From NCBI GenBank assembly GCA_036568605.1, contig DATCSE010000210.1, positions 1 to 9,010 of the forward strand: DNA of 9,010 nucleotides, in the 5' to 3' direction. Below, in pieces: positions 1-8,201 of the stretch. Each line of letters begins with the position of its first letter. Within the stretch, counting starts at the first letter, position 1. A program made the translations under genes and the position numbers. The notes beneath the pieces are model-generated. The model saw only the letters and a list, made by a program, of their open reading frames with translations, did not search any database and was not told the origin of the DNA. Origin of the DNA: DATCSE01 sp036568605. GTDB lineage: Bacteria > Pseudomonadota > Gammaproteobacteria > Burkholderiales > Burkholderiaceae_C.

Positions 1-2070
1 GGCAACGCCGTGACCGCCAGCACCACGAGTGCGGCCGACGGCACGTACAGCTTCGGCCTGCTGCCCGGCAGCTACACGGTGGCCGAGCCCACGCAGCCCG
101 ACGGTTTTGCCGACGGCAGCGAGACGGCCGGCACGGCCGGCGGCAGCACCGCGACCAACGAGCGGATCAGCGGCATCGCGCTGAACTCCAACGCCGGCGC
201 CACCGGCTACAACTTCGGCGAGCGCCTGCCCCGCGTGACCGTGCGCGTGTTCGAAGACGCCGACAACGACGGCGTGCCCGCCGCGGACGATGCCGGCATC
301 ACCGGCGTGACGCTGCATCTCACCGGCATCTCCGCCACCGGTACGGCGGTGGACATCGTGGCCACGCCGATCGCGGGGCAGCCCGGCCGCTACGAGTTCC
401 TCAACGTGCCGCCCTCGGCGGCCGGCGGCTACACGATCACCGAGACGCAGCCGGCGACCTATGCGCCGGGCAAGGCCAACGCCAACGGCAACCCGGGTAC
501 CGCGCAGGCCAACGGCAACGTGATCCAGGGCGTGACGGTTGCTGGCACCAACACGCCGGCCGCGCTGGGCGACTACCTGTTCGGCGAACTCACCAGCAGC
601 CAGATCCGCGGCCGCAGCTACTACGACCGCAATGGCGACGGCAGCCAGGGTGCGCTCGCCAGCGAACCCGGCCTCGCGGGCGTGACCATCACGCTCAGCG
701 GCATCGACGACAACGGCAACGCGGTCTCGGTGACCACGACAACCGATGCCAACGGCGACTACGTCTTCAACAACGTGGCGCCCGGCACCTACAGCGTGAC
801 GGAGACGCGCCCGTCGGGCTATCTGCCGGGTCTCACGCGCGTCGGCACCGTGACCGGCAGCGGCTCGACCCCGGGCAGCGTGCCCACCAGCGGTGCGGGC
901 GTGAGCGCCGGCCCCAACGGCTCGAACGCGCCGCTGGTGCAGAGCATCCGGCTCGGCAGCCCGGGCTCCAGCTCGAGCAACAACAACTTCGCCTCGGTGC
1001 GTTCGGCTTCGCTGACGGGCCATGTGTATGCCGACATCGCGCCGCCCAATGGCCAGCGTGACGCCGGCGAACCGCCGATGCCCGGCGTGACGGTCACGCT
1101 CACCGGCACCGACTTCCTGGGCCGCAGCGTGACGACCGTGATGACCACGGCGACCGACGGCAGCTTCAACGCCACCGGCCTGCTCCCCGGCACGTACCAG
1201 CTCGACGAGACCCAGCCCGCCGGCGCCGGCGACGGTCCCGAGCACCTGGGCACCGTGGGTGGCAGCGCGCGTGGCACCGCCAACCCCGGCGGCGTGAACG
1301 ACCGTTTCGGCGGCATCGCACTCGCGTCGGAGGAATCCGGCGTGGACTACGACTTCGGCGAGCGCGGCGGCCAGATCACCGGCCACGTGTACGTCGACAG
1401 CAACGGCAACGGCCAGCGCGATGCGGGCGAGCCGCCGATCGCCGGCGTGACGCTCACGCTCACCGGCACGAGCGCCGGCGGTCTGCCGGTGAGCATCACC
1501 GCTGTCACGGGCGCCGACGGCCAGTACCTGTTCGACGGCGTGCTGCCCTCGGATGCCACCGGCTACACGATCGCCGAGACCCAGCCCGTCACCTACGCTG
1601 ACGGCGCCGAGACCGTGGGCCGCCTCAACGGCACGCGCACCGGCACCGCGGCCGCCAATGACCGCATCGGGTCGCTCGTCTACACGGGCGGCGGCGGCGA
1701 CGGCTACGACTTCGGCGAGCGCGGCGCCGCGATCGCCGGCAGCGTGTTCAACGACGTCAACGGCAACGGCAAGCGCGAACCCGGCGACCTGCCGCTGGCC
1801 GGCGTGACCGTCACGCTGACCGGCACCGATGCCAGCGGCCAGCCGGTCAGCCGCACCACGCAGACTGCGCGCGACGGCAGCTACAGCTTCGCCGACCTGC
1901 CGCTGGACAACGGCGCCGGCTACACCATCGTGCAGTCGCCGGTGCCCAATTCCACTCACGCCGGCGAGACGCCGGGGTCGCTGGGCGGCACCGTGCCGGC
2001 TCCGCGGCAGCTCAACGTGAAGCTGCCCGCGGCCGGGGCGCGCGGCTTGTCCTACGACTTCTTCGAGCAG
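1..2070 (+). repeat. Tandem array of six SdrD B-like coding modules
   Basis: Modules of about 115-136 codons end at approximately 225, 591, 999, 1365, 1722 and 2070, each at a variant of the DYxFGER motif (FGEL at 591, NNNFASV at 999, DFFEQ at 2070). The first module is cut by the window edge. DNA similarity is highest among modules 4-6: the stretch encoding GVTVTLTGT starts at 1084, 1444 and 1801, and the first two copies differ at one base in 26. The spacing is therefore 360 and 357 bases, against 375 and 405 between the earlier copies at 304, 679 and 1084. The closing segment encoding DFGERG is identical over about 18 bases at 1351 and 1708. This points to recent duplication or homogenisation in the middle of the array. 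The motifs are direct observations; the duplication history is inference. Confidence 0.85.
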
Positions 2071-3927
2071 GCGACCGCGCCGGCTGCCGTCAGCGGCCGT
2101 GCGTGGCGCGACACCGACCACGACCGCCAGGCCGACAGCGGCGAGCCCGCCGTGGCCGGCTGGACCGTGGAGCTGGTGGCCTGCAGCGACGGCAGCACCG
2201 GTTGCGCCAACAGCGGCGCGCTGGTGCTCGACACCCGCAGCACCGGTGCCGATGGCAGCTATCGCTTCGACAACATCGTGCCCGGCTCGTACGAGCTGCG
2301 GTTCCGCGATCCGCAGGGCCGGCTGGTGGGCGGCGTGTGGCCCACCGACCCGGTGCTGAACGCGCCGAACGGCAGCTTCCCGACCGTGTCGGGGATGTCG
2401 CCGCGCGGCTGGATTCCGTTCACCGCGAGCACCGGCGTCCCGGTGATCAACCAGGACCTGCCGCTCGACCCGGGTGGTGTCGTGTTCGACAGCCTCAGCG
2501 CCGAGCCGGTGCAGGGCGCCGTGGTGACGCTGAGCGGGCCTGCCGGCTTCGATCCGGCCGCGCATCTGCTCGGAGGCAATGCCGCGCTCACGACCGGCCC
2601 TCAGGGCGAGTACCAGTTCTTCCTGCTGCCGGGTGCGCCGGCCGGCCTGTACACCGTGGCGGTGACCCCGCCCGCGGGGTACGTGCCCTCGGTCACCTAC
2701 CCGGCGGCCGCGGGCCCGCTCGACGCGGTCAACTGCACCGCGCCGGGCGGCACCGTCACCACGCGCGGCAGCGAGGCCTGCATCGTCAGCGCCGCGGCCC
2801 GTCCGGCGGCCGGCCCGGCCGCGGCGTACTTCATGACCTGGCAAATGGGCGCGGGTGGTGCGCGCCCGGTGGTCAACAACCACATCCCGCTGGACCGCGA
2901 GGGCACGGGCACCGCCATCGAGCTGCGCAAGATCACCTCGAAGCTCACCGTGAAGAAGGGCGAGCCGGTTCCCTACGTGATCACGGCGCGCAACGCGAGC
3001 AGCGGACCCGTGGGCAACGTGGCGCTGGTCGACACGCTGCCGCCCGGCTTCAAGTACCTCGAGGGCTCGCTGACCGTGCAGACGCTCCCCGGCGGTCCGG
3101 TGGTCGCGATCAAGCCCAGCGTGGCGGGCCGTCAGCTCACGTTGGCCGACCAGTCGTTCGTTCTCGGCGAGACCAAGCGCATCTCCATGGTGCTGGCGGT
3201 CGGCGTGGGCGTGGGCGAGGGCCAGTACGTCAACAGCGTGGTCGCGACGCAGGGCATCGCCGGGCGTGTGCTCTCGAACACCGCCACTGCGGCGGTGCGG
3301 GTCGTGCCCGATGCGCTCTTCGACTGCACCGACGTGATCGGCAAGGTCTACGACGACAAGAACGCCAACGGCGTGCAGGACGAGGGCGAGCCCGGCATTC
3401 CGAACGTGCGCATCGCCACGGTCAACGGGCTGCTCGTCAACACCGATGCCGACGGCCGCTACCACATCGCCTGCGCGGCCGTGCCCAAGCAGGACACCGG
3501 CAGCAACCTCGTGTTGAAGCTGGACGAGCGCACGCTGCCCTCGGGTTACCGCGTCACCACCGAGAACCCGGCCGCCGATCGGGCCACGCGCGGCAAGGCG
3601 CTGAAGATGAACTTCGGCGCCACGGTGCACCGCGTGGTGCGGCTCGATCTGAAGGCCGCGGCCTTCGTCGATGGGCAGGTGGCGTTGCAGCCCGCGCACG
3701 AGGCGCGCCTGGACCAGGCCGTGGCGGCGCTGGTCGAGCGGCCCTCGATCCTGCGCCTGGCCTACCAGCCTGCAGCCGGCGAGGCGGCCGATCTGGCCGA
3801 CGCCCGCGTTGCATCGCTGAAGGGCGCGCTGCTCGAACGCTGGAAGAGCCGAGGGCGGTCGCAGGGCAAGGCGCTCTTCAACCTGGACATCGAGGTCGAG
3901 CGCGTGCCGGCCTTGCTGAACCGCTGA
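1..3927 (+). CDS. Giant SdrD B-like repeat / DUF11 surface protein, 5'-truncated by the window
   Basis: The frame is open from base 1, so the N-terminus, including any signal peptide, lies upstream; 1308 residues are visible (numbered from base 1). Residues 1-690 are six tandem modules, most with an Asp/Asn-rich loop (for example DSNGNGQRDAGEPP), a GVTVTLTGT strand, a DGxYxF turn, an ETQP motif and a closing DYDFGER. Residues 691-970 are two divergent modules. Residues 972-1103 are a DUF11-type domain containing DTLPPGF. Residues 1113-1220 are another SdrD B-like module (VYDDKNANGVQDEGEP), followed by an alpha/beta tail at 1222-1308. SdrD B modules are calcium-binding beta-sandwiches of cell-surface adhesins in other bacteria. 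There is no LPXTG signal and no C-terminal barrel, so anchoring must come from elsewhere, possibly from the outer-membrane protein encoded directly downstream. The exact ligand and role are unknown. Confidence 0.9.
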   Translation, partial: GNAVTASTTSAADGTYSFGLLPGSYTVAEPTQPDGFADGSETAGTAGGSTATNERISGIALNSNAGATGYNFGERLPRVTVRVFEDADNDGVPAADDAGITGVTLHLTGISATGTAVDIVATPIAGQPGRYEFLNVPPSAAGGYTITETQPATYAPGKANANGNPGTAQANGNVIQGVTVAGTNTPAALGDYLFGELTSSQIRGRSYYDRNGDGSQGALASEPGLAGVTITLSGIDDNGNAVSVTTTTDANGDYVFNNVAPGTYSVTETRPSGYLPGLTRVGTVTGSGSTPGSVPTSGAGVSAGPNGSNAPLVQSIRLGSPGSSSSNNNFASVRSASLTGHVYADIAPPNGQRDAGEPPMPGVTVTLTGTDFLGRSVTTVMTTATDGSFNATGLLPGTYQLDETQPAGAGDGPEHLGTVGGSARGTANPGGVNDRFGGIALASEESGVDYDFGERGGQITGHVYVDSNGNGQRDAGEPPIAGVTLTLTGTSAGGLPVSITAVTGADGQYLFDGVLPSDATGYTIAETQPVTYADGAETVGRLNGTRTGTAAANDRIGSLVYTGGGGDGYDFGERGAAIAGSVFNDVNGNGKREPGDLPLAGVTVTLTGTDASGQPVSRTTQTARDGSYSFADLPLDNGAGYTIVQSPVPNSTHAGETPGSLGGTVPAPRQLNVKLPAAGARGLSYDFFEQATAPAAVSGRAWRDTDHDRQADSGEPAVAGWTVELVACSDGSTGCANSGALVLDTRSTGADGSYRFDNIVPGSYELRFRDPQGRLVGGVWPTDPVLNAPNGSFPTVSGMSPRGWIPFTASTGVPVINQDLPLDPGGVVFDSLSAEPVQGAVVTLSGPAGFDPAAHLLGGNAALTTGPQGEYQFFLLPGAPAGLYTVAVTPPAGYVPSVTYPAAAGPLDAVNCTAPGGTVTTRGSEACIVSAAARPAAGPAAAYFMTWQMGAGGARPVVNNHIPLDREGTGTAIELRKITSKLTVKKGEPVPYVITARNASSGPVGNVALVDTLPPGFKYLEGSLTVQTLPGGPVVAIKPSVAGRQLTLADQSFVLGETKRISMVLAVGVGVGEGQYVNSVVATQGIAGRVLSNTATAAVRVVPDALFDCTDVIGKVYDDKNANGVQDEGEPGIPNVRIATVNGLLVNTDADGRYHIACAAVPKQDTGSNLVLKLDERTLPSGYRVTTENPAADRATRGKALKMNFGATVHRVVRLDLKAAAFVDGQVALQPAHEARLDQAVAALVERPSILRLAYQPAAGEAADLADARVASLKGALLERWKSRGRSQGKALFNLDIEVERVPALLNR

Positions 3928-3930
3928 TGC

Positions 3931-3944
3931 AGGGGCGCGCCATG
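3931..3944 (+). promoter_or_regulatory. Ribosome binding site deciding the start of the outer-membrane gene
   Basis: AGGGG at 3931-3935 stands six bases before the ATG at 3942, a good Shine-Dalgarno spacing. Two other in-frame ATGs compete. The one at 3927 overlaps the upstream TGA stop as TGATG but has no purine-rich site in front of it. The one at 3981 would give a shorter, more typical signal peptide but also lacks such a site. The start at 3942 is therefore preferred. The TGATG arrangement could still allow translational coupling. Confidence 0.6.
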
Positions 3945-6900
3945 ACGACCCTGCGTTCGAACCCCATCCGTCCCTTTCGCATGACCCGTCCCACCTTCCG
4001 ACGCACGGCACTGGCCGGCGCCGCGGCTGCGGCCTGCCTGGCCATCGCCGGCTTGCCCGTGCGGGCGGCCGACAACGCCGCTGATGACGCGACTTGCCGC
4101 GCCGATGCACGCGGCCGCTTCAGTGACCGCTGCAAGGCCGATCCACGCGCCGTCGAGATCGACGGCCGCGACCACCTGCCGGCCTCCAGCGAACGCGAAC
4201 TGCCCAAGCTCACCGTGATCCTGGGCGACCCGCGCAGCCTGAAGGAACAGCGCGAGGAGCACGACCGCGTCATCCCCGCCGGCGTGCAGCTGCGCGAGGA
4301 ATCGCACACGCCGCACTTCGACTCCGGCGAAGACCTGCTGAAGCCCGCGGATCAGGCCCGGCTCGACGCGATCGTCGCGCAGGTGCGCGGACGGCAGGGG
4401 CTGCGCTTCGAGATCATCGGTCACACCGACGTGCAGCGCATCAAGCCCGAGCTGCGCCCGCGCTTCCCCGACAACCAGGCGCTGGGCCTGGCGCGCGCGC
4501 AGCAGGTGGGCCGCTACCTGACCCGGCGCTTGAGCCTGCCCGAGAGCGCCTACCGGGCCGACTCGCGCGGCCCCGACGAGCCGCTGGCCACGCCCAGGGA
4601 AGACCGCGTCAACTGGTCCGCCAACCGCCGCGTCGAAGTGCGCGTGTATTGGCAGGAGGTCACGCCCGAACAGGTGGAGAAGCAGGTGCGTGTGACGCCG
4701 GTGGACCCCAGTGCCTGCAACATGCTCACGCCGTATGCCAGCGACGATGCGCCGCTGCGCCTGACCATCGATGGCCAGCCGGTCGTCGGCGCCGACAGTT
4801 CCAGTGCGGACCGTCAGCGCTGCATCGACGTGCGGCTGGAGCGCGACCGGCTGCGCCTGCAGTACGACAACCTGGTGCAGCCGCGGCGCCTGAACGCCAC
4901 GGCCTGGCCGGCGACCGCGGTCCCGGGCGACACCGTGCGCTTTGTCGGCTACAGCAACTACCGCTTGTTCCTGGCGCGTGCCGAGCTGCGCCTGTTCAGC
5001 ACCGACGACGCGATGCAACCGCAGCTGATGGCCACCGTGCCGCTGGACGGCGAGTTGCGTGCGCAGTGGGCCGTGCCGGCCGAATGGGCACAGTCGCCGC
5101 TCGCGCGCCGCAAGCTCTACTGGCGCGTTCGGGTCTACGACCACAAGGGTCGCTTCGACGAGACCGATGACATCCCGCTCGCGCTCGCCGATCGGCATGC
5201 GCCAGGCAGCGAGATCGAACCCACCGCCGAGCAGCGGCTGCTGGCCGCCTATGGCGATACGCGCCTGGCGATCGTCAACATTCCGATCACCGGTGGCACC
5301 GTCACCGCGAGCGGCGACGGCATCGCACCGGGCGAGCGGGTTCGCGCGCTCGGGTTCGACGTGCCGGTGGACGCGCAGGGCAAGTTCGTGATGCAGCAGC
5401 TGGTGCCGCGGCGCGTGCAGACCGGCGAGATCGCGGTCAGCGCGGCCGACGGCCGCGAGCGCATCTACCGGCGCGACTTCGAGCTGCCCAAGCGCGACTT
5501 CTTCTTCGTCGGCCAGGCCGACCTGACGATAGGCCGCGACCGCACCAGCGGCCCGGCCGAGCTCGTGACGCAGGAGCACAACCGCTACAACAACGACACC
5601 TGGACCGAAGGTCGCCTCGCGTTCTATGGCAAGGGCCTGCTCGACGAGCGCTGGACGCTCACGGCCAGCGTCGACACCGAGGAGCGGCCGCTGCACGAGA
5701 TGTTCCGCAACCTCGATCGCAAGGACCCGACCTCGCTGTTCCGGCGTGTCGACCCGGTCGACAGCTGGGGCACCTTCGGCGACGACTCCACCAGCGTCGA
5801 GGACGCGCCCACGCAGGGCCGCATGTACCTGCGCGTGGACGACGGCCGCTCGCATGCGCTGTGGGGCAATTTCAAGCTCAACCTCGGCACCGACAACACG
5901 CTGGCGCAGGTGAACCGCGGGCTCTACGGGCTGCAGGGCCGCTATGTGGGCGAGGAGTCCACGTCGTTCGGCGACGCGCGTCTGCGCGCGGACGTGTACG
6001 CCGCCGAGCCCGGCACGCTGGCGGCGCGCGAGGAGTTCCGCGGCACCGGCGGCTCGCTGTACTACCTGCGCCACCAGGACGTGAGCCGCGGCGCCGAGAA
6101 GGTGTGGCTGGAGATCCGCGACCGCGATTCGGGCTTCGTGCTGCAGCGCCGCGCGCTGGTGCCCGGCAGCGACTACGAGGTCGACTATCTGCAGGGCCGC
6201 GTGCTGCTCACCTCGCCGTTGCCCAGCCTGGCGGACAACGGCACGCTGGTGCGTGCGGGCGGGCTCTCGGGCCAGCCGGCCTACCTGGTGGTGGATTACG
6301 AATACACGCCACTGTCCGGCGATCTCGACACGCTGGCCGTCGGCGGTCGCACCGCGTGGTGGGTCCACGACGGCGTGCGCCTGGGCGTCACGCTGGCCAA
6401 GCAGCGCCAGACCGGCGCCGACCAGCGCCTGGGCGGCGTGGACCTGCTGCTGCGCAAGAGCGACAACAGCACGCTGAAGATCGAGGCCGCGCGCAGCGAC
6501 GGCCCCGGCATCGGCACCACCACCTCGCTGGACGGCGGCTTCGGCTTCTCGCAGAACACGTTGGCCGGCGACACGCGCGGCGCCAATGCGTGGCGTGTCG
6601 AAGGGCAGGCCGACCTGGCCGACTTCGGCCTGGCCAAGAGCGGCCACGTCGGCGCCTACGCGCAGCAGCGCGACGCCGGCTTCTCCGCACCCGGCCAGGT
6701 CGCCGCCAACGAAACCCGACAAGCCGGCGGCAGCGCTACCGTGCCGCTCGGCGAGCGCACCGAGCTGCGCCTGAAGGCGGACCACAAGGACGAGGTCAAC
6801 GGCTACAACACCGACGCCGGCGAGGCTCAGGTGGCCTGGCGCGTCGACGATCGCTGGACCTTGACCACCGGCCTGCGCTCCGACCGCAAGACCACTGATG

Positions 6901-8201
6901 CGGTGAACACCTCGCCGCTGCTGCCCACCTCCGGCGTGGTCGACGGCGAACGCACCGACGGTGCAGTGCAGCTGGACTACGACAGCGGCCAGGGCTGGGG
7001 TGTCTATGGCTTCGGCCAGAAGACGCTGGGGCGCACCGGCACGCGGCTGGAGAACGACCGCCTGGGCGCCGGCGCACGCTACCGCGTGAACGACAAGCTT
7101 GCGCTCCGCGGCGAAGCCTCGGGCGGTGACGGCGGCGCGGCGGGCAAGGCCGGCGTGGACTACCAGTACAACGACCGCTCCAATGTCTACGTCACCTATG
7201 CACTGGACACCGGGCGCACCGACGAGACGCTGAATGCGCGCGGCGGCACGCTGGTGGGCGGCATCAAGTCGCGCATCGCCGATGGCTTGAACGTGTACAC
7301 CGAGCAGAAGCAGACCACCGGCGTGCAGAGCGGCCTCACGCATGCCTACGGCGTGCAGTACGCCCCCAACGACCGTTGGACCTTCGGCGTCAGCGCGGAA
7401 AGCGGCCGCATCGAGGCGGAGAACGCCGGCGAGACAGACCGTGACGCCGTGGGCTTCACGGTGGGCTTCGTCAACGCGAGCATCAAGTACGCGGGCGGCA
7501 TGGAGTACCGGCGCGACCGCACGGGCTCCGACTCCCGCCGCAGCTGGCTGCTGAAGAACGCGCTCAGCGTGCAGGACGGCCCCAACGCGCGCTGGCTCGG
7601 CAAGCTCAACTGGGCCGACAGCGACAGCTCGACCAGCGCGCTGGCGGCAGCCCGGTACACCGAGGCGGTTCTGGGCTACGCGTTCCGGCCGGTCTCGAAC
7701 GACAAGCTCAACCTGCTGCTGAAGTACACCTACCTGTACGACCTGTCCTCGCCGGGCCAGGTGACGGTGACGGACGTGACGCCCACGGCAGTGAGCACCA
7801 CGGGCATCGACTACCAGCAGCGCAGCCAGGTGGCCGCGGTGGACGCTACCTACGACCTGAGCGCCCGCTGGACCATCGGCGGCAAGCTGGCCTGGCGCGT
7901 CGGCGAGCTGCGGCCCAGCCGCGACGACAGCGCACCGTGGTTCAAGAGCAGCGCGCAGCTGGCGATCGCGCGCGTGGATTGGAAGGTCGTGCGGCAGTAC
8001 GACTGGCTGCTCGAGCTGCGCACGCTGAGCGCCCACGAGCTGGGCGAGCGCAAGAGCGGCCTGCTCACCGCCGGCTACTACCACGTGAACGAGAACTTCA
8101 AGGTGGGCGTGGGCTACAACTTCACCGACTTCTCGGACGATCTCACCGACCTGAGTTATCGCAGCCGTGGCATTTTCGTGAACATGCTTGGAAAGTTCTA
8201 A
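3942..8201 (+). CDS. OmpA-domain outer-membrane beta-barrel protein, partner of the upstream repeat protein
   Basis: This is a complete 1419-residue protein. Residues 1-42 look like a Sec signal peptide: arginines, an alanine-rich hydrophobic core, and a VRA cleavage site before A43. Residues 120-238 are an OmpA-type domain with HFDSGE (125-130), GHTD (160-163), LARAQQV with R185, and NRRVEV (228-233). D163 and R185 match the peptidoglycan-binding Asp and Arg of the family. Residues 240-515 look like periplasmic beta domains. From about F520 the sequence alternates polar and hydrophobic residues with many aromatic-ended strands, up to a final phenylalanine in GIFVNMLGKF, which fits a BAM beta-signal. 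The order is the reverse of classical OmpA, where the barrel is N-terminal. No TonB box or plug domain was recognised. Co-transcription with the repeat protein upstream suggests an anchoring or export role for that protein, which is inferred. Conserved-looking motifs GDDST (613-617) and GSDYEVDYLQG fall within the barrel half. Confidence 0.88.
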   Translation: MTTLRSNPIRPFRMTRPTFRRTALAGAAAAACLAIAGLPVRAADNAADDATCRADARGRFSDRCKADPRAVEIDGRDHLPASSERELPKLTVILGDPRSLKEQREEHDRVIPAGVQLREESHTPHFDSGEDLLKPADQARLDAIVAQVRGRQGLRFEIIGHTDVQRIKPELRPRFPDNQALGLARAQQVGRYLTRRLSLPESAYRADSRGPDEPLATPREDRVNWSANRRVEVRVYWQEVTPEQVEKQVRVTPVDPSACNMLTPYASDDAPLRLTIDGQPVVGADSSSADRQRCIDVRLERDRLRLQYDNLVQPRRLNATAWPATAVPGDTVRFVGYSNYRLFLARAELRLFSTDDAMQPQLMATVPLDGELRAQWAVPAEWAQSPLARRKLYWRVRVYDHKGRFDETDDIPLALADRHAPGSEIEPTAEQRLLAAYGDTRLAIVNIPITGGTVTASGDGIAPGERVRALGFDVPVDAQGKFVMQQLVPRRVQTGEIAVSAADGRERIYRRDFELPKRDFFFVGQADLTIGRDRTSGPAELVTQEHNRYNNDTWTEGRLAFYGKGLLDERWTLTASVDTEERPLHEMFRNLDRKDPTSLFRRVDPVDSWGTFGDDSTSVEDAPTQGRMYLRVDDGRSHALWGNFKLNLGTDNTLAQVNRGLYGLQGRYVGEESTSFGDARLRADVYAAEPGTLAAREEFRGTGGSLYYLRHQDVSRGAEKVWLEIRDRDSGFVLQRRALVPGSDYEVDYLQGRVLLTSPLPSLADNGTLVRAGGLSGQPAYLVVDYEYTPLSGDLDTLAVGGRTAWWVHDGVRLGVTLAKQRQTGADQRLGGVDLLLRKSDNSTLKIEAARSDGPGIGTTTSLDGGFGFSQNTLAGDTRGANAWRVEGQADLADFGLAKSGHVGAYAQQRDAGFSAPGQVAANETRQAGGSATVPLGERTELRLKADHKDEVNGYNTDAGEAQVAWRVDDRWTLTTGLRSDRKTTDAVNTSPLLPTSGVVDGERTDGAVQLDYDSGQGWGVYGFGQKTLGRTGTRLENDRLGAGARYRVNDKLALRGEASGGDGGAAGKAGVDYQYNDRSNVYVTYALDTGRTDETLNARGGTLVGGIKSRIADGLNVYTEQKQTTGVQSGLTHAYGVQYAPNDRWTFGVSAESGRIEAENAGETDRDAVGFTVGFVNASIKYAGGMEYRRDRTGSDSRRSWLLKNALSVQDGPNARWLGKLNWADSDSSTSALAAARYTEAVLGYAFRPVSNDKLNLLLKYTYLYDLSSPGQVTVTDVTPTAVSTTGIDYQQRSQVAAVDATYDLSARWTIGGKLAWRVGELRPSRDDSAPWFKSSAQLAIARVDWKVVRQYDWLLELRTLSAHELGERKSGLLTAGYYHVNENFKVGVGYNFTDFSDDLTDLSYRSRGIFVNMLGKF

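Noticed and set aside
1..2070. Regularly spaced short repeats that could suggest a CRISPR-like or satellite array
   Set aside because: The period is about 360 bases, the reading frame is kept throughout, and the repeats encode protein modules.
2103..3941. An upstream extension of the outer-membrane gene's frame back into the repeat gene
   Set aside because: The translation is Arg/Gly/Ala-rich shadow sequence overlapping a clearly real gene, and a good ribosome binding site plus a signal peptide place the start at 3942.
4000..4040. A possible lipoprotein signal (AAAAAC) in the outer-membrane protein
   Set aside because: The residues before the Cys do not fit the lipobox (no Leu/Val at -3), the hydrophobic stretch continues past it, and a clear signal peptidase I site (VRA before A43) follows.
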